DNA from: Flavobacterium sp. UBA2787
GTDB lineage: Bacteria > Bacteroidota > Bacteroidia > Flavobacteriales > Flavobacteriaceae
Assembly: GCA_002352205.1 (NCBI GenBank)
Contig: DEHZ01000016.1
Coordinates: 62,001-126,000, forward strand
Length of the DNA: 64,000 nucleotides
Direction of reading: 5' to 3'
Each line of letters opens with the position of its first letter. The first letter of the stretch is position 1. Both the position numbers and the translations under genes were made by a program. The notes beneath the pieces were generated by a model. It had not been told where the DNA came from and searched no databases. It was given only the letters and a program-made list of their open reading frames with translations. This document shows, in pieces, positions 26,440 to 35,864 of this stretch.

Positions 26440-27506
26440 AGTTGTTTTTTGTATGTTTTTTGTAATAAGTAAAAATCGGCTAAAACTATCGCTGCCATGG
26501 CTTCCACAATAGGAACAGCTCTTGGAACAACACAAGGATCATGACGTCCTTTTCCTTCTAAATCAACAGAATTACCTTCCTTATCAATTGTTGTTTGCTT
26601 TTGCATAATTGTAGCAACGGGTTTGAATGCAACTCTGAAATAAATATCCATTCCGTTTGAAATTCCGCCTTGAATTCCGCCTGATAAATTGGATTGAGTA
26701 GTTCCGTCTTCGTTAAACAAATCATTGTGCTCGCTTCCTCGCATTCTTGCTCCACAAAAACCGCTACCAAATTCAAATCCTTTCACGGCATTAATGGATA
26801 GCATGGCTTTTCCTAATTCGGCATGCAATTTATCAAAAACAGGTTCACCTAAACCAATTGGAACATTTTGAATTACACACGTTATGGTTCCACCAATCGT
26901 ATCACCTTCTTTTCGGATAGAACGAATTAATTCTTCCATTTTGGCTGCTGTAACTTCGTCCGGACAACGAACGGGATTACTTTCAATTTTTGAAAAATCT
27001 AAATCTTGATAGGGTTTATCAATAAAAATATCACCAACTGAAGAAACAAAAGCATTAATTTCTATATTAGAAAGCATTTGTTTTGCAATTGCTCCAGCCA
27101 CTACTCTACTGGCCGTTTCGCGTGCAGAACTCCTTCCGCCACCGCGATAATCTCTGATTCCGTATTTTTTTTCATACGTAAAATCGGCATGACTTGGTCT
27201 AAAAGCGTCTTTAATATGACTGTAATCATCCGATTTTTGGTTCGTATTCGGAATGATAAAACCGATTGGTGTTCCGGTTGTCTTTCCTTCAAAAATTCCG
27301 GATAAAAACTGAACTTCGTCTGGTTCTTTTCGTTGCGTTACAATGGCTGATTGTCCGGGTTTTCGTCTAATCATTTCTTGTTGAATAGCATCAAAATCTA
27401 TTGAAATTCCTGGAGGACAACCATCGATTATGCCTCCTAATGCTTCGCCGTGCGATTCTCCAAAAGTGGTGAGTCTGAATAAAGTTCCATAACTATTTCC
27501 TGCCAT
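26436..27506 (-). CDS. aroC: Chorismate synthase
   Basis: Last step of the shikimate pathway: EPSP to chorismate, using reduced FMN. The 356 residues start at [20 protein letters not shown] (ATG at 27506), which is the family signature; 17 further upstream codons are open but not conserved. Other signatures are [24 protein letters not shown] and [17 protein letters not shown]. The stop overlaps the symporter start, an unusual pairing for a biosynthetic gene. Confidence 0.97.
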   Translation of the reverse strand: MAGNSYGTLFRLTTFGESHGEALGGIIDGCPPGISIDFDAIQQEMIRRKPGQSAIVTQRKEPDEVQFLSGIFEGKTTGTPIGFIIPNTNQKSDDYSHIKDAFRPSHADFTYEKKYGIRDYRGGGRSSARETASRVVAGAIAKQMLSNIEINAFVSSVGDIFIDKPYQDLDFSKIESNPVRCPDEVTAAKMEELIRSIRKEGDTIGGTITCVIQNVPIGLGEPVFDKLHAELGKAMLSINAVKGFEFGSGFCGARMRGSEHNDLFNEDGTTQSNLSGGIQGGISNGMDIYFRVAFKPVATIMQKQTTIDKEGNSVDLEGKGRHDPCVVPRAVPIVEAMAAIVLADFYLLQKTYKKQL

Positions 27507-27666
27507 TGTGTGAAGATGTTTCAACAAAAATAAGTTTTTTCGATAAAAAAGTACCATTAAAATTAATTTGAATTCACATTAATATAATATGAATCTTTAA
27601 TTCGTTAACTTTTAGATAAAGTAAACTTGAAAAAATGGGTGTTAATTTGCTAAACCTCATTTATGT

Positions 27667-28497
27667 ATGCTTAAAAAGAGAAAAGTTGAAGTGGTTGTAA
27701 TTTCCGATGTGCATCTCGGGACATTTGGTTGCCATGCAAAGGAATTATGTCATTATCTTTCCACTATTAAACCCAAAACTTTAATTTTAAACGGAGATAT
27801 TATTGATATTTGGCAGTTTCGCAAATCCTATTTTCCAAAATCACATTTAAAAGTTATCAAAAAAATTATCGATTTGGCTTCAAAAGGAACTGAAGTATAT
27901 TACATCACTGGAAATCATGATGAAATGCTTCGAAAATTCAGCGATACTAAAATAGGAAACTTTTCAATTGTAGATAAATTGGTTTTAGAATTAGATGAAA
28001 AAAAAGCATGGATTTTTCATGGTGATGTTTTTGATGCATCTGTGCAACATACAAAATGGATTGCCAAATTAGGAGGTTGGGGTTATGATTTATTGATAGT
28101 AGCCAATCGATTTGTGAATTGGATTCTGCAAAAAATGGGGAAAGAGCCCTATTCCTTCTCAAAAAAAATAAAAGCTAATGTAAAAGAAGCCATCAAATTC
28201 ATATCAGACTTTGAACATACGGCATCCGAATTAGCAATCGAAAACAATTACGATTACGTGATTTGCGGACATATCCATGAACCAAAAATGACCAGAAAAG
28301 TCAATAAAAAAGGAACTACTTTCTATTTAAACTCAGGTGATTGGGTTGAGAATTTAACCGCTTTGGAATACAACAAAAAGCGATGGAAATTATACCGATA
28401 CGATAAAGATTCTAACATGATTGAAGAAGATTTCTTTGAAATGGAAACCAAACTAAGCGAACAACTCATTGCGTCACTACTTTTTTCGAAAAAATAG
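27667..28497 (+). CDS. lpxH: UDP-2,3-diacylglucosamine diphosphatase (LpxH-like)
   Basis: Calcineurin-like metallophosphoesterase of 276 residues. Metal motifs in order: SDVHLG, NGDIIDIW, GNHDE, FHGDVFD and CGHIHEP. The LpxH-type insertion with ANRFVNWILQKMGKEPYSFSKKIK is present. It cleaves UDP-diacylglucosamine to lipid X in lipid A synthesis, or acts as a broader UDP-sugar pyrophosphatase. It stands alone on the plus strand, far from the main lpx operon. Confidence 0.88.
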   Translation: MLKKRKVEVVVISDVHLGTFGCHAKELCHYLSTIKPKTLILNGDIIDIWQFRKSYFPKSHLKVIKKIIDLASKGTEVYYITGNHDEMLRKFSDTKIGNFSIVDKLVLELDEKKAWIFHGDVFDASVQHTKWIAKLGGWGYDLLIVANRFVNWILQKMGKEPYSFSKKIKANVKEAIKFISDFEHTASELAIENNYDYVICGHIHEPKMTRKVNKKGTTFYLNSGDWVENLTALEYNKKRWKLYRYDKDSNMIEEDFFEMETKLSEQLIASLLFSKK

Positions 28498-28596
28498 TTT
28501 TATTTACATAATCTTCTGTTAACATACTTTAACTTGTTAAAATACGATTTTTAGAAATTGAGCGTTATATTTGTAGAAATATTAAATTAACATAAA

Positions 28597-29097
28597 ATGA
28601 AAAAAGTACTTTTATCAGCCATTATGGTTTTCGGCTTTGTCTTGAGTACTAATGCTCAAGAAATCTCTAAGAATGCAATTGGTTTACGACTTGGTGACAA
28701 TGATGGTTTTGGCGGTGAAATATCCTATCAAAGAGGGCTTTCAAAAAACAATCGCTTGGAATTTGATTTAGGCTGGCGTAACAGTAAGAATTGGGATGGT
28801 TACAAATTAGTTGGTCTTTATCAATGGGTTTGGAACATTGAAGGAGGATTTAATTGGTATGCCGGAGTTGGTGCCGGTGTAGGAAGCTGGAACCATAAAT
28901 ACGATGGACCGGGTAATAGTGACTACAAAGACAGTGGTACCTACGTTTTAGCTGCCGGAGACATTGGAATAGAATATAATTTTGATTTTCCGCTTTTATT
29001 ATCTCTTGATTTTAGACCCGAATTATATGTCGGGGATGGATATCGAGACAGAAATTTTGGTCCGGATATCGCTTTAGGTGTTCGTTATCAATTCTAG
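28597..29097 (+). CDS. Outer-membrane beta-barrel protein
   Basis: A 166-residue secreted protein: Sec signal peptide residues 1-20 (cleavage after TNAQ), then alternating short strands with aromatic girdles and a terminal VRYQF, the C-terminal Phe signature of outer-membrane barrels. About eight strands can be counted, as in OmpA/OmpW-size barrels. A TATATTTG box at 28566-28573 is its promoter. Function unknown. Confidence 0.8.
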   Translation: MKKVLLSAIMVFGFVLSTNAQEISKNAIGLRLGDNDGFGGEISYQRGLSKNNRLEFDLGWRNSKNWDGYKLVGLYQWVWNIEGGFNWYAGVGAGVGSWNHKYDGPGNSDYKDSGTYVLAAGDIGIEYNFDFPLLLSLDFRPELYVGDGYRDRNFGPDIALGVRYQF

Positions 29098-29110
29098 AAA
29101 TAAGTATACT

Positions 29111-29136
29111 AAAAACGTCCCAATTGGGACGTTTTT
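29111..29136. terminator. Bidirectional terminator
   Basis: A perfect 26-bp palindrome centred on AATT with ACGTCCC/GGGACGT core and T run on both strands; it lies between the convergent barrel gene and the PrcB-domain gene. Confidence 0.9.
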
Positions 29137-29559
29137 TTATTTTATAATGATATTCTTTTTTGAATTTATTTTCACAATTGAAAGCGGATAGGTCATTACC
29201 ATAGTAGCCATTCCTTTGGGACCATTCTCTTTAATGGTTATTATAATGTCATTTTCGGTTTCTTCTATGTTTTCAATTGAAAAGGAATACCCTCCGGTAT
29301 TTTTCTCACCCATATTCAACAATAAAAAATTACTTGTATTGATATCTGAGGGTTTGACTTTATTCTTCAAATCTGAATCATTCAACAACATTTTAAATTC
29401 TTTTTGCTCGGTAATAATTTCAAAAAAACGAAAATTGGCTCCACCCTGCTCTTCTTGCTTTAAAATTTCATAAAGTGGTGGTTTTTCATCAGTATTCTTT
29501 TGTGTTGAACACGAAAAAAGTAGCAAACAAATTCCGGTAATTGCAATGATTTTTTTCAT
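29137..29559 (-). CDS. PrcB-domain lipoprotein
   Basis: A 140-residue lipoprotein with signal IAITGICLLLFSCSTQ (lipobox cysteine at 17) and a domain resembling PrcB (MGEKNTGGYSFSIENIEETEND). PrcB is an accessory of a Treponema surface protease complex; the role here is unknown. An 18-codon upstream extension is open but lacks a signal peptide. The ATG at 29559 follows the bshA stop by 1 bp, so the two are co-transcribed. Confidence 0.8.
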   Translation of the reverse strand: MKKIIAITGICLLLFSCSTQKNTDEKPPLYEILKQEEQGGANFRFFEIITEQKEFKMLLNDSDLKNKVKPSDINTSNFLLLNMGEKNTGGYSFSIENIEETENDIIITIKENGPKGMATMVMTYPLSIVKINSKKNIIIK

Positions 29560-29560
29560 C

Positions 29561-30706
29561 TTAGGAAATTGAATTAAATTGGTTTTGAATTGCTTTTTCG
29601 TAAACCGCCTCATACAAAGGAAGAATATTAGTTATATCAAATTGTTTTGCAGTTTCAAAAGCATTCGTTTTAAAAGTAGATAACGTTGAATCGTCTTGAA
29701 TTATTTTAATTGCATTTGCCGCCATTGCATCAATATCGCCCACATCACTTAAATAACCGGAAATACCGTCGATATTAACTTCCGGCAAACCACCTGTATT
29801 ACTTGAAATTACAGGAACATGTAATGCCATTGCTTCTAATGCCGCTAAACCAAAACTTTCGGTTTCGGATGGAAGCAGAAATAAATCAGTAAAACATAAA
29901 ATCTTATCAATTTCGTTACTGTTTCCAAAAAAGATGACTTTGTTGGAAATTCCTAATTCTTCACATAACAATTCGGCTTTTTCTTTTTCCGGACCTTCGC
30001 CAACCATCATCAACTTGGAAGGAATTTGCTGTTGTATTTTATAAAATATCTTAATAATATCGGGAATTCGTTTTACTTTTCTGAAATTACTTATGTGGGT
30101 AATAATACGCTCTCCATCATTCGCCATGAGCGATCTATAACAAGGGGTCCCCTCTTCTACTTTTACTTTATTTATTTCGATAAAATTAGGAATGACTTCA
30201 ATTTCTTTAGTAATAGCGAAATGTTTATACGTATCATCTTTTAAACTTTGGGAAACCGAAGTCACCACATCCGAATGATTTATGCTAAATGTCACCGCCG
30301 ATTTATAGAAAGGATGTTTTCCAACTAACGTAATATCGGTTCCGTGCAAAGTCGTCACCATAGGAATATAAATGCCTTCTGCTTTCAACATTTGTTTGGC
30401 CATATAACCTGCATAAGCGTGTGGAATGGCATAATGCACGTGTAATAATTCAATTTTGTGCAGTTTCACCATATCTACCAACTTACTCGAAAGTGCCAAT
30501 TCATACGGTTGATAATGAAACAACGGATACTCAGGTACATTTACTTCATGGTAATGCACATTTGGGTTTAACAACGCCAAACGAACCGGTTGTTTATAAG
30601 TTATAAAATGAATTTCGTGTCCGCGATGTGCGAGTTCTAAGCCTAATTCAGTGGCTACTACTCCACTTCCACCAAAGGTTGGGTAACAAACTATTGCAAT
30701 TTTCAT
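29561..30706 (-). CDS. bshA: N-acetyl-alpha-D-glucosaminyl L-malate synthase
   Basis: GT4 glycosyltransferase that joins GlcNAc to L-malate, first step of bacillithiol synthesis. The 381 residues match BshA: MKIAIVCYPTFGGSGVVATELG, HVHYAIPHAYAGYMAKQML, TTLHGTDITLVG and the donor motif PSETESFGLAALEAMALHVPVISSNTGGLPE. Bacillithiol would be the cell's low-molecular-weight thiol, in keeping with the peroxiredoxin/thioredoxin set further on. Confidence 0.95.
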   Translation of the reverse strand: MKIAIVCYPTFGGSGVVATELGLELAHRGHEIHFITYKQPVRLALLNPNVHYHEVNVPEYPLFHYQPYELALSSKLVDMVKLHKIELLHVHYAIPHAYAGYMAKQMLKAEGIYIPMVTTLHGTDITLVGKHPFYKSAVTFSINHSDVVTSVSQSLKDDTYKHFAITKEIEVIPNFIEINKVKVEEGTPCYRSLMANDGERIITHISNFRKVKRIPDIIKIFYKIQQQIPSKLMMVGEGPEKEKAELLCEELGISNKVIFFGNSNEIDKILCFTDLFLLPSETESFGLAALEAMALHVPVISSNTGGLPEVNIDGISGYLSDVGDIDAMAANAIKIIQDDSTLSTFKTNAFETAKQFDITNILPLYEAVYEKAIQNQFNSIS

Positions 30707-30789
30707 GTAAAAAAATTAGTCTAACAAAGTTACGTGCTTTACCTTTTTGTTTTGGTAAGAAATCGTTAAAAATTAAACTACTGATAAAT

Positions 30790-31251
30790 TTAAATCAGTT
30801 CAAATTGTGTACTGTTTTTTAATTCGGAAATCATAAACGAACTGTGCGTACTGCCAATATGCTTTAAATTAGTGAGTTTGGTCACCATAAATTCGCGGTA
30901 TTCTTCCATACTGCTCAAACAAACTTTCAGGATGTAATCATAATCGCCACTTACGTGAAAACATTCTAAAACTTCTTGAAGTTGAACCACTTCATTTTCA
31001 AAAGTATTCAAATATTCTTTGGTATGTTGTACCAATTTGATATGACAAAAAACCACAAAACTTTTGTTTATTTTTGAACGATTTAAAAGTGCTACATAAT
31101 TTTCAATGATTCCTTCACGTTCTAATTTTTTGATTCTTTCGTAAACCGCAGTTACAGAAAGATTCAATTTCATTGAAAGTTCTTTTGTTGTTTTTTTGCT
31201 ATCAGCTTGCAAAAGCATCAATAATTTTTTGTCGATTAAATCTAAACTCAT
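30790..31251 (-). CDS. Lrp/AsnC family transcription regulator
   Basis: A 153-residue regulator: N-terminal winged helix-turn-helix (LIDKKLLMLLQADSKKTTKELSMKLNLSVTAVYERIKKLEREGII) and a RAM effector domain (VLECFHVSGDYDYILKVCL). Lrp proteins form octamers and respond to amino acids. It is divergent from the PLP enzyme at 31420 across a 168-bp gap with a palindromic operator candidate, so it probably controls that gene and itself. Confidence 0.93.
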   Translation of the reverse strand: MSLDLIDKKLLMLLQADSKKTTKELSMKLNLSVTAVYERIKKLEREGIIENYVALLNRSKINKSFVVFCHIKLVQHTKEYLNTFENEVVQLQEVLECFHVSGDYDYILKVCLSSMEEYREFMVTKLTNLKHIGSTHSSFMISELKNSTQFELI

Positions 31252-31372
31252 CTTATCTAATTTTATATTTTCTAATTCATTTACTTTATTATATCAAAAA
31301 TAATAATAAAATCTAAATAACTTGCATTAAATAGATAAATAATCTAAATTCTATTGTTAAGGTTGATTTTTT

Positions 31373-31407
31373 TACTATTAATCTATTCATTTGTACTATT
31401 AATAGTA
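31373..31407 (+). promoter_or_regulatory. Candidate Lrp operator upstream of the PLP lyase gene
   Basis: TACTATTAAT occurs at 31373-31382 and again at 31394-31403, exactly two helical turns apart. The second copy extends into a perfect 14-bp palindrome TACTATTAATAGTA (31394-31407). A TTCATTTG -7-like box (31386-31393) lies between. Same-face spacing fits cooperative Lrp binding; overlap with the promoter suggests repression or effector-switched control. Confidence 0.5.
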
Positions 31408-31419
31408 TAATGAAAAAAT

Positions 31420-32646
31420 ATGAAAAGCAATCAATTTAATCCGGCCGATCAAATTCAAGACTTACAATATTTTGGAGAATTCGGTGGTGTAAATCCGTCA
31501 ATTTCCGATAGTTCAACCTATACATTTCTCTCTGCCAAAACAATGTTTGATACGTTTGAAGGAAATGCCGAAGGTTGCTATCTCTATTCTCGCCATTCTT
31601 CGCCAATGAATTTATATTTAGGTGAAGCCTTAGCTGCTATGGAAGGAACAGAAAGTGCCAATGTTGCCGCTTCCGGAATGGGTGCAATTACACCGGTTTT
31701 AATGCAATTGTGTTCTGCCGGAGACGAAATCGTTTCAAGCAGAACAATCTACGGCGGAACGTATGCGTTTATGAAAAATATGTTACCAAAATGGAACATC
31801 AAAACTAACTTTGTTGACATTACAAAATTAGATGCAGTTGAGGCAGCTATCAATAACAATACCAAAGTGTTATATTGCGAAACCGTAAGTAATCCTTTAT
31901 TAGAAGTCGCTGATATTGAAAGCTTAGCTAAATTGGCAAAAAAGCACAATATTAAATTGGTTGTTGATAATACTTTTTCGCCACTTTCAGTTGCTCCGGC
32001 AAAATTAGGTGCCGACGTGGTAATTCATAGTTTAACTAAATTCATCAACGGAAGTAGTGATACTGTTGGTGGCGTGGTTTGTGCTTCACAAGAATTTATC
32101 AATGATTTGAAAAATGTGAATAACGGAGCAAGTATGCTACTTGGGCCAACGATGGATAGTCTTCGTTCGGCGAGTATTTTAAAGAATTTGCGAACGCTTC
32201 ATATTCGAATGAAACAACACAGTTACAACGCAAATTATTTGGCTGAAAAGTTCGAAAATGACGGTTTAAAAGTCGTTTATCCGGGTTTGAAAAGCCATCC
32301 GAGTCACGAAATTTATTCTAAAATGATTAACAAAGAATATGGTTTTGGTGGTATGATGACGGTTGATGTAGGTTCGCTGGACAAAGCCAACGAGTTGATG
32401 GAATTAATGCAAAACAGAAACTTAGGTTACTTAGCTGTAAGTTTAGGATTTTATAAAACGTTATTCAGTGCTCCGGGAACTTCTACTTCGTCTGAAATTC
32501 CGCTTGACGAACAAAAAGAAATGGGTTTAACTGATGGTTTGATTCGCTTTTCAATTGGTTTAGACAATGATATCGAACGAACGTATCAGATGATGAAATT
32601 GTGTATGAAAGAAATTGGCGTTTTAAAAGAACTTCAAGAAGCATAA
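31420..32646 (+). CDS. PLP-dependent Cys/Met metabolism lyase (methionine gamma-lyase type)
   Basis: A 408-residue fold-type I PLP enzyme of the cystathionine gamma-synthase/methionine gamma-lyase family. Visible are YSRHSSPMNLYLGEALAAMEG, the cofactor-stacking SGMGAI, VVDNTFSPL and the Schiff-base lysine in HSLTKFINGSSDTVGG. An adjacent Lrp regulator suggests amino-acid degradation rather than synthesis. The exact reaction (methionine lyase, homocysteine lyase or other) is not fixed by the sequence alone. Confidence 0.88.
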   Translation: MKSNQFNPADQIQDLQYFGEFGGVNPSISDSSTYTFLSAKTMFDTFEGNAEGCYLYSRHSSPMNLYLGEALAAMEGTESANVAASGMGAITPVLMQLCSAGDEIVSSRTIYGGTYAFMKNMLPKWNIKTNFVDITKLDAVEAAINNNTKVLYCETVSNPLLEVADIESLAKLAKKHNIKLVVDNTFSPLSVAPAKLGADVVIHSLTKFINGSSDTVGGVVCASQEFINDLKNVNNGASMLLGPTMDSLRSASILKNLRTLHIRMKQHSYNANYLAEKFENDGLKVVYPGLKSHPSHEIYSKMINKEYGFGGMMTVDVGSLDKANELMELMQNRNLGYLAVSLGFYKTLFSAPGTSTSSEIPLDEQKEMGLTDGLIRFSIGLDNDIERTYQMMKLCMKEIGVLKELQEA

Positions 32647-32656
32647 AAAATATTTT

Positions 32657-32680
32657 AATCCGACTTTAGCGAGTCGGATT
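32657..32680 (+). terminator. Rho-independent terminator
   Basis: Stem AATCCGACT/AGTCGGATT (32657-32665 with 32672-32680), 6-nt loop, then a T run, 11 bp after the PLP-lyase stop. Confidence 0.9.
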
Positions 32681-32737
32681 TTTTATTTTAAGATTAAATA
32701 ATGATTTTTTTATATCTTGCATCCACAAACAAAATAC

Positions 32738-34219
32738 ATGGAAAGTCAAGACATCAAACCATTCGACCCAAAAAATGAAGAGCTAATTGAGAATAAAAAT
32801 TTATCGCTTTTAGAAGCTCTCTTACCTATTTTTTTACTGATTGGAATTTTAGGGTATAATGTTTATGCTTACGGTGATAGTGCGACTTCAGGCCCAAATC
32901 AATTTGCTCTGATTATTGGAGCGGCTATTGCAGCTATTGTTGGTTTTAGAAATAAAGTTTCTTATTCTGCGATGATGGAAGACATTTCTAAAAACGTTAA
33001 ATCAACTTCAGGAGCAATTCTAATTCTATTAATGGTTGGTGCTCTTTCTGGAACTTGGTTGTTGAGTGGCGTTATTCCAACGATGATTTACTACGGACTT
33101 CAAATCCTTCATCCTGCAATATTTCTTCCTGCTTGCGTGATTATTTGTTCTGTAATATCGATAGCTACCGGAAGTTCGTGGACAACATCTGCAACGGTAG
33201 GTATTGCCTTGATTGGTATAGGAAGCACCATTGGAATGCCTTTAGGTATGGTTGCCGGAGCAGTAGTTTCGGGAGCATATTTTGGTGATAAATTGTCTCC
33301 ACTTTCAGACACAACCAATTTAGCACCAGCAATGGCGGGAACAGATTTGTTTACGCATATACGATATATGACTTTAACGACCGTTCCTACAATGGTACTT
33401 ACTTTGATCATATTTATCTTTTTAGGTTTAGCTCAAACCACTAGTGGTGGCAGTGATACGGCTGAAACTTTAACTTCTATCAAAGAGACGTTCAACATTT
33501 CTCCCTGGTTATTTTTAGTTCCCGGAGTTGTTATTTTATTGATTATAAAGAAAACAGAACCATTAATTGCTTTGTTAATTGGAACGTTATTAGGTGGTCT
33601 TTTTGCATTGTTTTTTCAACCTGAACTAGTTGCTAAAATTGGCGGAAGTGATAAGCTCTCTTTTATTTCCGGCTATAAAGGTGTGATGAATGCCATTACC
33701 GTAGAAACTTCGATTGAAACGACAAACGAAATGCTTTCAAATCTTTTTTCTTCCAAAGGAATGAAAGGAATGTTAGGCACCATTTGGTTGATTCTTTGTG
33801 CGATGGTTTTTGGCGGTGTTATGGAAGCCATTGGAGCCTTAACAAGAATTACCGATTCTTTATTGAAACTTTTTCATACTACATTTGGATTATTTGCAAG
33901 TACAGTTGCTAGTTGTTTAGCATTGAACTTAACAGCTTCCGATCAGTATTTAGCTATTGTTGTTCCCGGAAAAATGTTTTCAAAAGCATATGCAGATAAA
34001 GGATTGGCACCTGAAAACTTAAGTAGAACTTTGGAAGATTCAGGAACGGTAACTTCCGTATTAATTCCATGGAATACATGTGGAGCTTATCAGGCAGGAG
34101 TTTTAGGTGTTTCAACTTGGGCCTATTTACCGTATGCTTTCTTCAACATCATTAGTCCATTTATGACTTTGTTGTTTGCTGCGTTTAACATTAAAATTAA
34201 ACAATTAACTTCTAAATAA
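32738..34219 (+). CDS. nhaC: NhaC-family Na+/H+ antiporter
   Basis: A 493-residue inner-membrane antiporter with about 11-12 helices. NhaC-family blocks are SLLEALLPIFLLIGILGYNVY, TGSSWTTSATVGIALIGIG, GAYFGDKLSPLSDTTNLAPA and, near the end, LEDSGTVTSVLIPWNTCGAYQAGVLG. It could exchange malate/lactate or Na+/H+ as relatives do. A TTG seven codons earlier is open but the ATG at 32738 is the natural start. Confidence 0.9.
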   Translation: MESQDIKPFDPKNEELIENKNLSLLEALLPIFLLIGILGYNVYAYGDSATSGPNQFALIIGAAIAAIVGFRNKVSYSAMMEDISKNVKSTSGAILILLMVGALSGTWLLSGVIPTMIYYGLQILHPAIFLPACVIICSVISIATGSSWTTSATVGIALIGIGSTIGMPLGMVAGAVVSGAYFGDKLSPLSDTTNLAPAMAGTDLFTHIRYMTLTTVPTMVLTLIIFIFLGLAQTTSGGSDTAETLTSIKETFNISPWLFLVPGVVILLIIKKTEPLIALLIGTLLGGLFALFFQPELVAKIGGSDKLSFISGYKGVMNAITVETSIETTNEMLSNLFSSKGMKGMLGTIWLILCAMVFGGVMEAIGALTRITDSLLKLFHTTFGLFASTVASCLALNLTASDQYLAIVVPGKMFSKAYADKGLAPENLSRTLEDSGTVTSVLIPWNTCGAYQAGVLGVSTWAYLPYAFFNIISPFMTLLFAAFNIKIKQLTSK

Positions 34220-34240
34220 GGTTTGTCTATCATAAATCAT

Positions 34241-34266
34241 AAAAACTGCTTTAATCGGCAGTTTTT
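34241..34266 (+). terminator. Rho-independent terminator
   Basis: Arms AAAAACTGC (34241-34249) and GCAGTTTTT (34258-34266) with an 8-nt loop, 21 bp after nhaC. Between it and the peroxiredoxin gene (34267-34502) I see only a TAAATTTG promoter box at 34460-34467 and a 30-codon minus-strand frame (34345-34437) that I do not call a gene. Confidence 0.85.
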
Positions 34267-34502
34267 TATTTTAATTTAACTTTAACAATTGTTAATTATA
34301 CAATAGTTTAATAAGAAAATTACGAATACATAAATAAAAGCAAACTAAAATTGCACACTTGCAAGATTTAAACGCAATCCTCTGTCAGCATCAATAAAAT
34401 CAATGGCTTCATTAAAATTTTGAATGACATTTATCATAGTTCACACCCGTTTAATAGCTTAAATTTGCATCAGAATTTAACAATTAAAAAAAATAAATAA
34501 TT

Positions 34503-35141
34503 ATGTCATTAGTAGGTAAAAAATTTCCAAACATTACAGTTGATGCAATTTCAGAAATGGGAGACAATTTGAGAATCAACGTGTTGGACGAAGCGGTTAA
34601 AAACAACAAAAAAGTGATCTTGTTTTGGTATCCAAAAGATTTCACCTTTGTTTGTCCAACTGAATTACACGCTTTTCAGACAGCTTTACCTGAATTTGAA
34701 AAAAGAAATACAATTGTAATTGGTGCTTCTTGCGATACAAATGAAGTACATTTTGCATGGTTAAATACAGCAAAAAATAATGGTGGAATTGAAGGTGTAA
34801 CTTACCCTTTAATTGCAGATACAACAAGAAACTTATCTTCTGCTTTAGGAATTTTAGATATTGAAGCCGGAGAGTACAATGAAGATACTGAAACGTATTT
34901 AATTTCAGGATCAAACGTAACGTACAGAGCTACTTATTTAATTGATGAAACAGGAAAAATTTTCCACGAAAGTGTAAACGATATGCCGTTAGGAAGAAAT
35001 GTAAACGAATATTTGCGTTTAATTGATGCTTATACGCACGTTCAAACCAAAGGTGAAGTTTGTCCTGCCAACTGGGAAGAAGGAAAAGAAGCAATGGCTG
35101 CTGACCGTTTAAGCACTGCTGCTTATTTAAGTCAAAACTAA
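34503..35141 (+). CDS. 2-Cys peroxiredoxin (AhpC/Prx1 type)
   Basis: Reduces hydrogen peroxide and alkyl hydroperoxides in the cytoplasm. The 212 residues contain the peroxidatic cysteine in DFTFVCPTELHAFQ and the resolving cysteine in GEVCPANWEEG near the C terminus. The following thioredoxin gene is the likely electron donor. A perfect -7 box TAAATTTG sits at 34460-34467. A Tpx peroxidase follows at 35865, so peroxide defence is clustered. Confidence 0.95.
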   Translation: MSLVGKKFPNITVDAISEMGDNLRINVLDEAVKNNKKVILFWYPKDFTFVCPTELHAFQTALPEFEKRNTIVIGASCDTNEVHFAWLNTAKNNGGIEGVTYPLIADTTRNLSSALGILDIEAGEYNEDTETYLISGSNVTYRATYLIDETGKIFHESVNDMPLGRNVNEYLRLIDAYTHVQTKGEVCPANWEEGKEAMAADRLSTAAYLSQN

Positions 35142-35176
35142 AAATTCTGAATTCTAAACTCTAAATTCTAATTTCT

Positions 35177-35491
35177 ATGTTAATCGATTTAACCGAAGAT
35201 ACACTTCAAGATTTAGTGAATCAAAACAACAAAGTAGTCGTTCAATATTCTGCTTCTTGGTGTGGAAATTGCCGTATAATGAAACCGAAATTTAAAAAAT
35301 TAGCTTCAGAAAACGACGGAATTACATTTGTATTAGTTGATGCAGAAAATTCTCCTGAATCGAGAAAATTAGCCAATGTTTCCAACTTACCAACGTTTGC
35401 AACTTTCATAAATGGCGAATTAGTTAATCAAACCCAAACTAATAAAGCAGAAGTTTTAGCTGAATTAGTTTCAGAAATTTCAGCAAACTAA
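35177..35491 (+). CDS. Thioredoxin-family protein
   Basis: A 104-residue thioredoxin fold with active site WCGNC (residues 28-32; ordinary thioredoxin has WCGPC) and the cis-proline loop SNLPTFATF. It lies between the peroxiredoxin (35-bp gap) and a DUF6952 gene (1-bp overlap), so it is probably the dedicated reductant for this peroxiredoxin. Asn in place of Pro in the active site should change its redox potential. Confidence 0.92.
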   Translation: MLIDLTEDTLQDLVNQNNKVVVQYSASWCGNCRIMKPKFKKLASENDGITFVLVDAENSPESRKLANVSNLPTFATFINGELVNQTQTNKAEVLAELVSEISAN

Positions 35492-35748
35492 TGAAACTAC
35501 CCGTTATCAAACAGTTAACTCAATTTATTGAGGAAAACGATCAAGATTATCTCGTTGAAACCATCGAAGTTTTGGAAGCTTTAACCGAAGTTCCTTCACT
35601 AAAAGACGAAGAATTGGATGTAATTGGTGAATTAATTTCAAATATGTACGGAGCTCTTGAAGTGCACAAATCCATACAAAACGGAATGGAGAAAAAAGAG
35701 GCATTAAACAGTTTCATGCAACGGGTTTTGGGTTCAATAGACAAATAA
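35491..35748 (+). CDS. DUF6952-type small protein
   Basis: An 85-residue acidic all-helical protein (KQLTQFIEENDQDYLVETIEVLEAL ... LISNMYGALEVHKSIQNGMEKKEALNSFMQRVLG). Such a small protein regularly accompanies peroxiredoxin-thioredoxin pairs in Flavobacteriia, to my recollection as DUF6952. No cysteine is present, so it is not a redox carrier itself. Its start overlaps the thioredoxin stop by 1 bp. Confidence 0.75.
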   Translation: MKLPVIKQLTQFIEENDQDYLVETIEVLEALTEVPSLKDEELDVIGELISNMYGALEVHKSIQNGMEKKEALNSFMQRVLGSIDK

Positions 35749-35772
35749 TTTCCATACAAATACCTATTAAAG

Positions 35773-35792
35773 ACGCTTCTTTCGGGAAGCGT
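35773..35792 (+). terminator. Rho-independent terminator
   Basis: Stem ACGCTTC/GAAGCGT (35773-35779 with 35786-35792) followed by seven T, 24 bp after the DUF6952 gene. It closes the peroxiredoxin operon. Confidence 0.88.
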
Positions 35793-35864
35793 TTTTTTGT
35801 TGGTGGTATAAGAGAAACTTTATTAAATAATTCCTATTTTTGAAATCTTAAAAAATGTAAAAAC

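Noticed and set aside
34345-34437. 30-codon minus-strand frame between nhaC and the peroxiredoxin gene
   Set aside because: Begins ATG and is clean but has no recognisable family, no visible promoter and no support beyond length; left out until expression data exist.
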